A stretch of 64,000 bases of DNA from Mactromeris polynyma (Eukaryota > Mollusca > Bivalvia > Venerida > Mactridae). The notes under the pieces are model-generated. The model saw only the letters and a list, made by a program, of their open reading frames with translations, searched no databases and had not been told where the DNA came from. Each line of letters starts with the position of its first letter. Position 1 is the first letter of the stretch. The translations under genes were made by a program, and so were the position numbers. Below, piece after piece: positions 37,365 through 49,084 of the stretch. The stretch covers positions 2,108,001 to 2,172,000 of the forward strand of contig JASFXZ010000044.1 of the NCBI GenBank assembly GCA_032209605.1. Direction: 5' to 3'.

Positions 37365-37615
37365 ATTTATCGGCGCAACCGTACTAACATGGCTTAGCTA
37401 TTTGCATATCAGTGATATGTAAACCAATCAAATCTTACGTTTACCAGTAAACCAACTTGTGTAACATTGACGCGGATTGGTTAACCTTCAGATAAGGGGT
37501 ACGGTAACCTTACCGAAATCCACTGAAATTTTTATGTTGCACAACAAATCGTAACCTTCAAATTGCGGCGATCATCTTTTTTCAAGATAGTTATTGTTTT
37601 ACCTGTGTAAAAACA
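37365..37615 (+). repeat. Dispersed repeat copy 2 (related to 14830-15150)
   Basis: Same ordered words as at 14830, with small deletions. Same orientation. Confidence 0.7.
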
Positions 37616-38820
37616 TTAAATGAAAAACCCCGTTGATTGAAAGAAACTTAAGTGTTCATCATTGTGTACAATAAAATGATACCATGTTCAGTTGTTACAT
37701 TGCATCCCTGGGTAAGTTCATGACATTTGAGAAATCTAACATTTTGTGTTTTTAAATGTACTGAGTATATATCTGTTTAACTGTTTCCTTTGTTAATGTG
37801 AATGTTGTTTTTGTTGTTTTGTTGTTGTTGTTGCTGCTGTTGATGTTACCTTACTGCCACACCTTAACACAATCCTTCTGCTAATCTTATTTAATTCTCG
37901 CCATATTCTCGCCATATTCCTATTACAAAGGTCAACACTTAAAGTTAAAATACATCGTCAAAGACCCATCTATTATATGTCTACCATACTGGATAAGAGT
38001 GCGAACCAGATTACATCTTGTAAGTTAAATGATGAAGCTAGGTTAGCACTCTTAACCATTTCCTCGCAAATGTATCAATGTTGAAGCGCGCGATGAACGG
38101 TTTGTGACTGTGATAACATTGACACAATATGATGCTAGTCTGTTCAAGTCGCACTTGAATTTCGTATTGATATTCAAAACACCACGTGGTTGGTTAGCTC
38201 TCTCGACTAATATACCTCAAATGATGTTAAATGTGCTACTCACGTGACGAAATTACTCACAGCCTTAATTCCGCTTTGATCTCATATCTTCCAGCATTTG
38301 CCTGAAATTTTATTTCCAGTTGATCGGAGAGTCTTTCCTTTTTCACGATACTTAATTCTCCATTAGCGAAAACATTTAAGGAAATATTTGTTTTATTCTA
38401 GGCTGATGCAGTTTTCAGACAGTCGACAGCGTAGAGAGAAACAGACATGAATATTTGATTTGTGTTTTCAAGACTAACACACCAGAGGATTCATCGGCAA
38501 CGTAGCGAAAGGAGAGGGAGAGAACGATGGGAACTTGTACTGAACTAACAACGCTTTAAAAAGGAGGAGCGTAGTTTATATACGTGAATCCAGAGTCTAT
38601 TTCAGAGGCTCCGTTGTCATGGAAACGGGAACACGTCGAATGAGTTTCATCCTTATCCGTTTTATTATTTCCTTTAAAACGATAGTGTAATATTGGATAT
38701 AACAAAATATAAACATGAGTTGTATTACAATGTCATAATTATAAAAGTTGCAGAGAAGAAAAGAAACACTTCAATTAAATACAAACTGATTGGTATGAAA
38801 ACATGCTAAACTCCTGACGA
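37616..38820. other. Non-coding stretch with a short TTG tract
   Basis: A (TTG)n-like patch at 37800-37850. Otherwise nothing recognisable. Confidence 0.5.
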
Positions 38821-38839
38821 TGAATGTTCCACTCACTTG

Positions 38840-38955
38840 GTGTGTGTTCAAATACTCCAGGACTTGATTTGCAGAATGCAAGCTTTTGATTGGTTGCTTC
38901 TAAGTTAAGTCTTACTTTCAACCAATGACAAGTCTCTATACTGAGACAGATTTCA
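38840..38955. repeat. Dispersed repeat with paired opposing CCAAT/ATTGG boxes, copy 2
   Basis: CAAGCTTTTGATTGGTTG, then CAACCAATGACAAG 44 bp later, as at 16245-16300. Confidence 0.55.
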
Positions 38956-40456
38956 TGTTTTACAACCTCATTCCAAGTGGTGATTTCAAGGTCAACGGGA
39001 ATCATCTAGACCATGTTTTTGCTGGAACTTGTTTTTAGAATCGCTTCAGTACAAATCTCTAAAGCACTGAACAAAACTGAAAAAATGTATCTGAGATTCT
39101 TTGATTATAAAAGTCTTTTTTGAGAACGTTTGAGAATGGATGAATGCATACTGATGACCTCCGAACAAAGAACTAAACTTCCCCTCCATTTCATCAAGCC
39201 TTCCGTTTGAAACACTGATGTGCTCAGACCCCGGAACACCAATTGAAACATATATCAAGTATTAAACTTGTTACTACGACAACCTTTCGAAAAATTGTGA
39301 TGCTTGTAATAATGAGGATAATTATTAGAAAATCTTTATTTACCGAAGATTTCACTTTGGTTGATATGCTAGTAATGATAATTGAAAGATGACATTGGCC
39401 CTTCAATTTTTACATGATATTAGGGGTCATTTTAGAGTGTCAGACCTCTTTGTTAAATCAGATCTCGCTGTAAGGGAATATTTACCTAGATCAATGGGCC
39501 CTCGTACATAGCAAATTGAAGACACATTTGATCGACGGAAAGAAAATAATAAATTATTGTACGCTTTGATTATGTTATTTGATGAAAAAAAATGAATAAA
39601 ATTGATTGAACAGGTGATTATATTTGCCGAGATGTTCCTTTTCAGAAGTTTTATATAACTTTGAGGTCATGTTTTCTGCATTCTGCATTGTTATATAATG
39701 TCTTTGTTTTATGCGTGTTTTTGTACAAGTGATTTATTGTGATAAATATTGTGTATATTTTTGTGAGGACACACAGTCAACAAACCCTGTTTCGTGTTTG
39801 ACTTCTGGTAAAGTAACGTTCATTTATATCTTGTTATAAAAAGTTTTATTTTCCTAATAAATTCGACACGAGTAAATCGACCATATTCTTTGTCATAATC
39901 ATGAACCGTTGAAAACATACCCATCTCTTATTGTCGTAATTAAGAAGATGAAGATAGAAATTATTGTCAATATCACGTTGCTATGGTTACCAGGTTAATT
40001 GTCTTTAATAAAAAAGGAATTTTCATATTGCCGACAGGGAAGCTATTGCAACCAGATATAATTAGAGAATCCTGGGAGAGTTGTTCAGTTTAATAAGACA
40101 CACAATTTTCTTCAACAACGCGAGCTACTTTTCCACTATGAGATACGGTCGCTATGACAACTGAATATTTGCCTTTTATTGCAAGAAACAATTTGAGAAT
40201 TAATATTTTACGTACATTTGTAGGAAATTGTCTTAACAGGATTCTAAGTGCAACGCTTGAATTCAGTGCAATCATAAATAAAGGGAAAATATGTGTTTAT
40301 GACACACGATGCATCGGAAGTCGATGAAGATCAGTAGACTTCTCACAAAAAGAACTTAGGTTAGTAAAATATGCATATCAATCGACTGATTTATCTTCTG
40401 ACAATTTTGACAGTCCGTAAAAGTCTCATCTCCGTTCAAGCATTAATATACATACA
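38956..40456. other. Non-coding stretch
   Basis: Small minus ORFs only (60-76 codons) without domains. AT-rich. Confidence 0.5.
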
Positions 40457-40645
40457 CAGTCCAACCTGTCTGTAAAGACCACCCATGAGAACAGCAAAAT
40501 GTGGTCTTTGTTTACAGGTGGTCTCTATTAACAGATTAAATATCATTGAAAATGGTCTGATGGGAGATAAAATTGGTGGTCTTTGCAGACAGGTTTTGCA
40601 ATAGTGATCTTTGTTCGCAGGTGGTCTTTAACACAGGTTTGACTG
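40457..40645 (+). mobile_element. pogo-like MITE with CAGTCCAACCTG ends
   Basis: 189 bp from CAGTCCAACCTGTCTG to CAGGTTTGACTG, followed by TA. The interior repeats GGTCTTTG / AAAGACCACC words. CAGT termini plus TA target fit Tc1-mariner/pogo-derived MITEs. A different family from the CAGTAAAACCTC one, but with the same terminal tetranucleotide and a similar GACCACC interior. Confidence 0.8.
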
Positions 40646-41160
40646 TATACAATAAAGAGCGTTAAAATATTGCACAAAGCCATTCTTATTTGAGACTACA
40701 CAAGCATATGCATCATACATAACAATATACAAAATGTATACGATATGTTATAAGGTTAGTCCGTACGTGCGTGATTGAAAGGTCTTCGGTTGTAGCTATA
40801 CAACACAATATCTATTAAGTAAATAAAGTAAATTAAGCCGATTAAGGGACAAGACGGTGTCACCAAAAAGTCCCAAAATAGTCTGAATACTGTTAATTTT
40901 CAGGTATCAAATAATACGGCTGACTGAAAGCCCATGGTATTTGCAAACAAAAAAGATGACTGTCGCACATGCGAAGATTAACGTTTTGTCCTTCATTATA
41001 ATTTCATTTATTTTACATTCGATATGACTGTGTCTTATTGAGCCATAAAGTGATAAAAATGTCTTGCAAAGAAGAAAATGTTTGTGTAATCCATAATAAG
41101 ATCTACGAGTATATTTAACGTTCTACGTTGACCGTTGTAATGTAAGCCTCTTACACCCCT

Positions 41161-41379
41161 TTAGCATCGGGTGCTTATGCCGGTACCTTCATAATCACCC
41201 TCCGCTTTACAACTCTCGCATAACTGATATGTTCTACTTAGACAAGCGACTAGGCACGCACCCATATCTGATGAGCGAGTCGATTGCAGCGACAAGCTTA
41301 TGTCCAATAATTGTGACAATAGATATGCAAACCAAGACGCTACACCAATGCATACTGAGTAGAGAGATCTCACTGCCAT
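41161..41379 (-). CDS. Possible small Cys-rich secreted peptide ORF (72 aa)
   Basis: Minus-strand ORF with a moderately hydrophobic start (MAVRSLYSVCIGVASWFAYL) and a C-terminal cysteine cluster (ACLVACLSRTYQLCESC ... STRC, spacing CX3CX6CX2C). Base composition is less AT-rich than around it. No family is recognised, and no splice or promoter evidence was found beyond a possible GT donor inside the last third. Could equally be a chance ORF. Confidence 0.2.
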   Translation of the reverse strand: MAVRSLYSVCIGVASWFAYLLSQLLDISLSLQSTRSSDMGACLVACLSRTYQLCESCKAEGDYEGTGISTRC

Positions 41380-41813
41380 ACAATATAATGTCGCGTGAAT
41401 GTAAATTTATAGAAAAACAATTTAAACCGAACCTAAGTGACTAATGTTACGTCAACATGTGCAAATTATATCCGATGCCCATACATATATGAATGTAACG
41501 GCCGTGGAATCAAATCGTTGTGAAGGGGAGTATCAGCCTATGAACTCGTCTATCGAGTTGGTGAACCACTTTGCTTTCGTTACTATAATTATGTAACTCA
41601 CGTTCATTACAGTGCTATCTAGACACTACTTCACAAATTTAAATTAGATGGATTTAAAAGTGGAGATAATCCGCTATTATTGAAATCTAGCTGTCAAATA
41701 TCGAATCAAAAATGCAAATAAATGCAATGTCAATTTAATTAAAACACACAGTCTAACGACAACCTATTAAAGTTCTCCTTCTAAAATCGAGGATTTCGCT
41801 GTTTTTGTTTCAA

Positions 41814-41904
41814 CCAATCAGAGTGCTCGTTTCAACGGACATTCGGGATATCCTTCAAAATGGCGGACATACCAAGTGCTTTAAGTAATCTCCTTGCGCA
41901 TTAG
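41814..41904 (+). promoter_or_regulatory. Promoter-like patch: CCAAT box and ATGGCGGAC start
   Basis: CCAATCA at 41814 is followed 46 bp later by AAAATGGCGGACATACC, which resembles YY1-type core promoter and start sequences. From ATG 41860 a frame reads MADIPSALSNLLAH and stops, with a potential donor (TTAA|GTAATC at 41884-41885) within it, so it could be a first coding exon. No downstream exon was identified. Confidence 0.3.
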
Positions 41905-43480
41905 AAAGTTGGATTTTTAAATCCAGTGAAACTGATGAGTAATTTATCACATGAAACATGTCACATGGTCGCAGCCATTATGTGTTCGTCGTAAAAATAT
42001 TAATGCATGATAATCACACGTTAATCATTCAGAATCCTAATAGAAACTGACTGTCAATGGTTAAACTTTGATTTCTACTTTCACTTTCAAAACCTTGAAA
42101 GCGATATTGGTAGGCGGAATGGTCGTCATAAAGGAATAATGTGATTTTAATCTGATTGAATTAAATATCATTATTTCCGATGACTCAAACAGGATTGCAT
42201 TCATTTAGTATGTATAGACGCGACTAAATCTTTCTTAAGTTTCAGTGCATGCTCATTTTCTTCGCCTAATTGCTTGAGTCAGGTGATTGCGGTGTCTTCA
42301 TGCATACAATTGCGCAGTTGCCATCTCGGAATAGCTAGGGATGCATTTCAACACTTCGTTAATTGTTGCAACGCGTCTGTCTAAGTAAATATTCCTTTGT
42401 TTACGTCCTGAAAATGGTGATGCTGTTGTCTTTCGTCTTGTAAATAAGTTGCTTTGGCAATATGCGAAAACATTAAGACGACTAATCAACTACTCAGTAG
42501 ATTTGTATTTAGGATATCACATGAGAGGTCACAAAGTACAGCTTTAATTAAACGTGTTTTCTGAACACGACTAAACGAGCATTGGTCGAGTTTTACCGGT
42601 ATTTTTCTTAAGCCATTAATAGGAATGTTCATTTCATTAGTTAAACTGGATATGTCCATAAGACACGGATGTCCCCGCTATAGGCTTTTCAAGAGTTATT
42701 GATCTGACACTAATTTTCGCACGGACGCACGGGTGGACGGACAGGAATAACAGTTATGCCACTTCGCTGTCCTTCGAATGGCTGAGACATAAAAACCTTT
42801 CGTCACTAACAGCAGCACCTGTCGCTACAAGAAAATATGACGATTTTCGCATTTATCATTGCGCTTGGAAATTCTCGGAAATAACTGATGGTTGTTACCA
42901 TTTACGTCTGTTTCATCATTAACGATACAGATGGACTTATTTCATTCATTGTGAGTTTATGAAGCAAATATTTCTAGTGTAAATCCTATTTATACGTCAA
43001 ATTATACAACTTCTGACACCTCTAAATGATATCTAATATTATCTTACGCATTAAAATCTAAAAGTTCAACAGATATAATCGGCCCCTTGCGTGTGCGTGT
43101 ATGGTCATGGTTGGTCTTTACTCTTACCGGTACTGGATAAAGACCAGCCTTTATCAATACTGCACGTACCGTTAGACCGTTAGATACCCATAGAATCTTT
43201 ACCAAGGAACGTATTAAATTATTCATTAGCCATCCAGGCATTTGATGGAATTATTTCCACACGCAATGTGAACACATCATCTACAAGACTTTATCTTTCC
43301 TTAATAGTTCTGTCAGAATAATCTGACTGAAAAAGTATACTTTTCACACCAAAGCCTGGGCATTTATTTGATATTTGCCGAATACAAGGCAAACTACATT
43401 GAGACCAACAATTGTGGTGAAATATCTCAGTACTCCAAGAGACGCGAACAATTCGCTGTGTAAATAATTAATTATTTATA
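41905..43480. other. Non-coding stretch
   Basis: No convincing ORF. A short GGACGCACGGGTGGACGGAC run near 42722 is a simple-sequence-like patch. Confidence 0.5.
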
Positions 43481-43488
43481 CAAAACTC

Positions 43489-43860
43489 TCATGTCTGCAA
43501 GAAAACATTATTACAGGAAATGGAGAGGGGTTCGTTTTTGCGAATTAAGTAAATTATTGATGGAAATGACCGCTGGCCAAGACCGCACAAAGAAGGGGTA
43601 TGCCATACAGCGACTGTAAATGAAAAACAAACGTCATTCTTTGTTCTCCTGATTAAGACTGTCAGTTGATGAAGTTGTTTCTTGATATTCGATAGAATTT
43701 CTAGCAGCTGTGTTGAGATAATTTCTAATAATATCGACACCGCTGATACCGTCTGATACCATGTTGATTCTCCGTATATTGTCTTATTATTTATATCTAA
43801 ACATAGTTGGTTATTGATGGACGATGTCAGGACCATATACACAAACATATAAAAGATCAT
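43489..43860 (-). CDS. Unassigned ORF, 123 aa, hydrophobic start then helical region
   Basis: Minus-strand ORF beginning MIFYMFVYMVLTSSINNQL, then an amphipathic-looking helix rich in Ile/Leu (SILLEIISTQLLEILSNI, KKQLHQL). Such a layout is seen in secreted coiled-coil proteins, but no domain is recognised, and an internal acceptor-like TTTTCATTTACAG suggests that part may be intronic. Probably a chance ORF. Confidence 0.15.
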   Translation of the reverse strand: MIFYMFVYMVLTSSINNQLCLDINNKTIYGESTWYQTVSAVSILLEIISTQLLEILSNIKKQLHQLTVLIRRTKNDVCFSFTVAVWHTPSLCGLGQRSFPSIIYLIRKNEPLSISCNNVFLQT

Positions 43861-44024
43861 TTACCAGGGGCGTAAAATGGTCAAAACTGCATCAAGATAC
43901 ATGTATTTAATGTATGTTTTTGATGTTATTGTATTGAAGCATATTTACCGGAACGAAATATACACCGAAACGCATCTCTGACGATTTAGCTACACACATT
44001 TATCCGGGTGTCCATATTACCGGA

Positions 44025-44037
44025 CCCCCCCCCCCCC
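44025..44037. repeat. Poly-C run (13 bp)
   Basis: Thirteen uninterrupted C residues, the only such run in the window. Confidence 0.95.
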
Positions 44038-44374
44038 AATAAAAACCTACACATCAATTTCAGCTAAGCTACGCCCCGGTTTACATAATGAAACCCATGA
44101 CAAAAACTTAAATCATAAATTTAAGTATTTTTTTAAAGTTATTGTACATGTATGATTAAAGAATTGATGAACAAATCATACAACCATTGCATTTAGTGCG
44201 AGTAACCTTTAGAATAACTTTAGTGGTTGAATACGGCGTATATATTATTAGTCGAAGTGATGAGCTTTGAACATTCGAGTCTGAGTAGGATCTTAGTTGT
44301 GTGCCTAGTCATGGTTCTGCTTGTGAAAATATTGGACTTGCAAATAATAATCGTGCTCCTGATGATGATATCAT

Positions 44375-45045
44375 TAGTGCTGCTGGTGGTAATTTTGGTC
44401 CTGATAATCTTGCTACACTTGTTATAATTGTGGTTCTGTTGATTACAAGCTGATGTCATCGTAATCCAATTATGAAAGTCATGCTGACGGTAATAATGTT
44501 GTTGTTGAATAACAATTACTGGTAGGATGTAATGCACATGCAAGATGGATTGATATAGACGCGCTAATACAAACAGGTGGTGATATAAAATATCATATTC
44601 ACCTTCAGCAATATTTTGATAAATGAGGATTGACATTTAAAATGGTTAACGATTAGTTCACCAGTAAACATACCAAGGTCGTCATCTCAGATTCTAAGAC
44701 AGTCTTAAACAGTGAATCCTAAACCTTAAACACTCACAGATAAAGGAAAATAACAGACAAGAGATACATAGTAAGGAAGGCCACATTTACTTATCAGAAT
44801 TTCACTTCACAGATCCAGACAAAAGGTAAGAGAGAAGCACACGCGTAGACAAATATACACGCCATTGCTTTTCCAATTGGTCGCATATATAACATCGTTG
44901 GATGCGTCACAATTACATCATGCCATCCATTGCCAGGGCCTACTTAATAGCGCTATGCAGTTTCATAATTATAATTATCACCGATCATGTAATCAACAGA
45001 ATCACATTTATCACAAGCTGGACCGAGATTATCATCATAAAACAC
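44375..45045. repeat. Imperfect ~100-bp inverted repeat with ~450-bp spacer
   Basis: 44375-44490 and 44945-45045 are imperfect reverse complements sharing GTAATCAACAGAA, TTTCATAATT and GATTATC words. May be the ends of a degraded element. ORFs within (44220-44636 minus, 44865-45104 plus) are low-complexity Asn/Ile/His-rich and partly mirror one another because of the inverted repeat. Confidence 0.55.
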
Positions 45046-47690
45046 TTCGCGAACACACGTATCCCAATTTTAAAATGCAAATTTTAACCGTTTGGCTGCA
45101 TTAGAAGCATAGACTAATAACGGGTTTCATTAAACATAGATATTGTTTAACAACAATAACGAAGGGTGACCTAATATAAAAAGTTCGATCTCGTATACCG
45201 TAAATTTCGTTTTCCAGAAACTGTGACGAAAATCGTTTGAACTTAGATCATGTCGTGTGAGTTCAGACTTAACGCTGAAATGTCTAAAAGGTTGTTTTAA
45301 AACTGTCAGTGAAGATAGACCGTACGATCTCACGACTGAAGGAAGGTGGTATTAACGTATTAATGAGGTTATTTATATTCCGTCAAGGAAACTTAGATAC
45401 TTTAACAGAGATTCCATGATTCTCAAGCAAGACCATAATCTGAGACTGTCATCGGCAATATACCGCTGCAGAAATTTTAGCGATAAGATTGAAATCTCTT
45501 TTAGACTTCGATGAAGTGGGAATTTTCACAATGGCTTTTATAGACACATGTATAATTCAAGAAGATGATTTAGCGGGCAGATAATGCCTTGTAATATTAT
45601 TGGTAACAGAACACTCGGAAGAAAGCATCGCGCCTTTAAGCAGGCTTTGGCGCAATGGATGGCAGCGATCGATTCAAAACCGAGTAAATGATTACATTCT
45701 AAGTCTTATTGACCTTAAACAGAAACAGATGCCCTCCTGTGATATGAATAATGAAACAACATTGTCATATCTGCCAGTTAAGCCTAGGCTTATCTCATCC
45801 CATGTTGCTATTATTCCATGTAATGTGTGCGTGGCAAAAAACATTCAGAACAACGTTGGCTTACAATTATATATTATTAATACTTTCTCCGAAATTAAAT
45901 CAACAAACGAACATAACATAAAACGGTCGGCAAAGATTGATTTAGTTTGTTTTAGTGTGACCTGTACAGGGATTGTTAAATGTTTGGTAAATTGTGCTGC
46001 TTTATACCCAGCACTTAAAAGGAGATGCATGGTCTAAGTAGATATATTACCACTTATTCTAAACAGTTTCCTTTGGTCAAAGAATTATAATTGTCACTCA
46101 GCACTCTGCACTCAGCACTTAAAACTTAGTCTGAAGAGTTCGCGTGTGGAGATTTGAGTGCTGAGTATATCTAACATTCAATTATTGAAACTTCTGACTC
46201 AGCGGAGTACATTTTGATATCTGTGTGCAAAGTACGAGGGGAATTCAATACATTATACCACAAAAAGCCTTACGTAGAAACCACGTTACATAATAGCATG
46301 GGAATTTCTTGTAGTTGACTGCGTGTGTTTATCAAATGCACCTGTGAACTTTTGATTTAATCCGCTTAAAATTGACGAAGATATTAATTGTTGAATTATA
46401 CAGCATATACATATACATCAAATAGTGGCTATATTTCAATGTAATAATGAAACCGGGGCTTACATTCGGCCCCGAGTTTCTTTGCGGGTATCCCCAAAAG
46501 AGTTTTTTCAGCATTTTACACAAAGCATACGAAGTATATTCGTTTCACCTCGAACAATGCTCAGATCACCATATCTGTACTGCAAAATAACACACTATTT
46601 TGAAACATTTGGATTATATTTCGAATATATCTAACAAATTTGTAATGCCTACAATATTTTCGTAAATCCCTCGGCCTTTATCCACGTTGGAGCATTATAC
46701 ATTATAAACATGGAAGAAAAAACATTAAATCAATTTCTTTACTAACTGAATAGTGACTAAACAATACGATCCATACAGCTTTATATCAGATTCACTTTCG
46801 TTTGAAACAATAATTGCATGCAAGAAGGCATAATCACTAAATAGATCGCGGTATCACCTCGTGACATTATAGACAAGTCTAATTCATTCAAACATATAAT
46901 TTCAATCGACACTTAGATTCCTTTATCACGTTAATTCCAAGCATAATGCATATGGAATGTTAATTGTAGTTCAAACATTGTCAACGACGAACATTAATTA
47001 AGGATTGCATGACAGAACGTTGTATATGTAAGACATCGCGGCTTTATTACAGTATGTTCCTGTCTGTAATTAGAACTAGAAGTCATTACACGATAATAAT
47101 GATGTACAGCATTGATTTTTATACACCGGAGTTTATAAGCTAATGACAATTGTCAAGTTTTTAGTAGATTCTGTAATTCCGGAGTTCGTCAGTTCCAATG
47201 AAGCGGAAGATGAAACCGTTCATGACGCAGAAGATGTGTAGGAGACGACAAACTAGAAAAACGATAATAGGGTTTTGTATGAGACAAAGTCATAAACAAA
47301 AGAAGAACGCCAGGTGAGTTTCATTTGGTAAAATGAGTAACTATGGACACATTTTCTGGGCATAAACGCACATTTCTAGTTTCTAAACCTTCGCCAAGCT
47401 CTTACAATGTCACAAAAAGTTCACAATTGAACATCTTGATAATGACAGCAGACAAGTAGCCGCGCTTTATAAAAAACGAGCTAATTACTAATAATGAAGT
47501 CGTCCGGCGAATTTTCCACAGAACGATAAGCAAAAACCGCGACCTTCTGCCAAATAACCTTAAGTATATGCATCAACTGGTAGTAAGGGCATTGGCTCCA
47601 TCTTAGGCTACGTTCGCACAGACTATTTTATGGTTCTTACACTTATAGCAAAATTATACTACATTACCAATATACTATCAGTCATTCATA
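45046..47690. other. Mostly non-coding; one unassigned 145-codon ORF
   Basis: 45600-46037 (+) is open for 145 codons but starts at a non-ATG codon and has no domain or biased codon use that I can see. The rest is AT-rich. Confidence 0.4.
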
Positions 47691-47858
47691 ATGACAGGGA
47701 GGATCATTCTAACATTGTTAGTAACATTAATATGGACTAAGTATTTAGGAGAGTGTTTGGAACAAATATACGACAACAAGATTGCTTGGGGACTACACAT
47801 GTATTGCGAATTCCACACGCCTTTTTCACAGACCGATTACCAGTTCATGTTTCATCTT
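47691..47858 (+). CDS. Candidate first coding exon with signal peptide (56 aa)
   Basis: ATG 47691 starts a clear signal peptide: MTGRIILTLLVTLIWTKYLG, with a likely cleavage before or near EC-LEQ. Then CLEQIYDNKIAWGLHMYC and EFHTPFSQTDYQFMFHL. A GTAAAG donor follows at 47859 in phase 0; reading on gives an AT-rich low-quality tail, so splicing there is preferred. The HxYCxxxxPxxxxQ pattern resembles, from memory, N-termini in the same invertebrate family as the six-exon gene, so this may be the first exon of a tandem paralogue. Its other exons were not found in the remaining 16 kb. Confidence 0.4.
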
Positions 47859-48763
47859 GTAAAGACATATATTGCAAATAATATTCTGTTTGTAATTTCA
47901 GCAAATACTCATACAATGTTGGCTAGCAATGAGGCATAATATCTTATTCATACATTCACCCAATGTCATAGACACCAACAAATAACCGCGTGTGGTTTGC
48001 AATTCACTTCACGCGCTCTCATTCTGCCGATCCATCTCTCCGTAATACAGTATCGACATGCTCGCAGATATGCAGAATTGATGAAATCAAATATAACAAT
48101 AATACGACATAAATGTTGTTATTCCATGCCGAGGGGCAATAAATACCCAGCCAATTGAAATTCAAGCCAAATATGCGTTCCCCTGATCCGAATATTCTTA
48201 AACTTGTCGTCTAGTAAACGTGGTCACCAGGGAACGCATGTTGTCAAATTTACTGATGTCATGCGCGGAAATATGAAGCCAAAGTACCAAAATATTGTCC
48301 AAAGAGAAATTAAAGCTATAAATGTTATTAGAATAACACATCTCAGAAAGGTCGCTCGTCGTGTAGTAAAATATCATTTTACAGTTTGTGAGTTTTATAT
48401 TACGGCCCCCCACTCTATACCTATTGCACTCGGCATTCCTCAGGTCCTTTTCGTTGCATTATTAATGCTTCCCCCGGAACCCTTTGGATAACATTTCACT
48501 GAAGCAAACTACGACGGCCATGTCCGTGACTCGGTCATTGGTATTTATCAACATAAGATTTATATAGCAAATCCGCTTTCAGTTCATATCAATTTTGGTA
48601 ATATTTTTGTAGTTCTAGTATTTTTACAATAAGTTATTGGGTCGCATCAGTGCGTCATTAGTAGTTTATGTATTACATATCGTTACGGTCGGGATTACTT
48701 GGATAGTTGATACAATACTAACTCCAGGCCTCACTCAAGTCAACAGAGGGCTCCACCTACATA
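47859..48763. other. Presumed intron or intergenic stretch
   Basis: One ORF (48204-48491) begins at a non-ATG codon and has no domain. Nothing else seen. Confidence 0.4.
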
Positions 48764-48880
48764 CAGTCGGACCTCGTTCATTCGAATTCAACGGGTCCGA
48801 ATTTATATTTCGAATGATACATGGTTTCGAATAGCCCATTTCTATTCGACGTGCCTAAGATACATCGGGGCCTGATATGG
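48764..48880 (+). mobile_element. pogo-like MITE, CAGTCGGACCTCG family, truncated
   Basis: Starts TA-CAGTCGGACCTCGTTC, continues GGGTCCGAATTTATATTTCG and GATACATCGGGGCCTGA, all matching in order the reverse complement of the complete copy at 55546-55706. The other end is missing. Confidence 0.75.
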
Positions 48881-49084
48881 GAGATATATTATGGTTGATG
48901 TAGATCCATATTGGTGACGCCCCTACATGAGTATTGAGATCGGTAGTGCAAGATACAAAAGACGCTCAGATTCCTGAAACAGCTCTGCTTCATAAACCTG
49001 TCCAACAATGACATGTGACCTCGAATGTAGTCCAATCTCAAAATACGGAGCAGGGCATGCCACATTCACCAATTTAAACTTCTC

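Noticed and set aside
45600..46037. 145-codon ORF
   Set aside because: No ATG at the start, no recognisable domain, and composition like the surrounding spacer.
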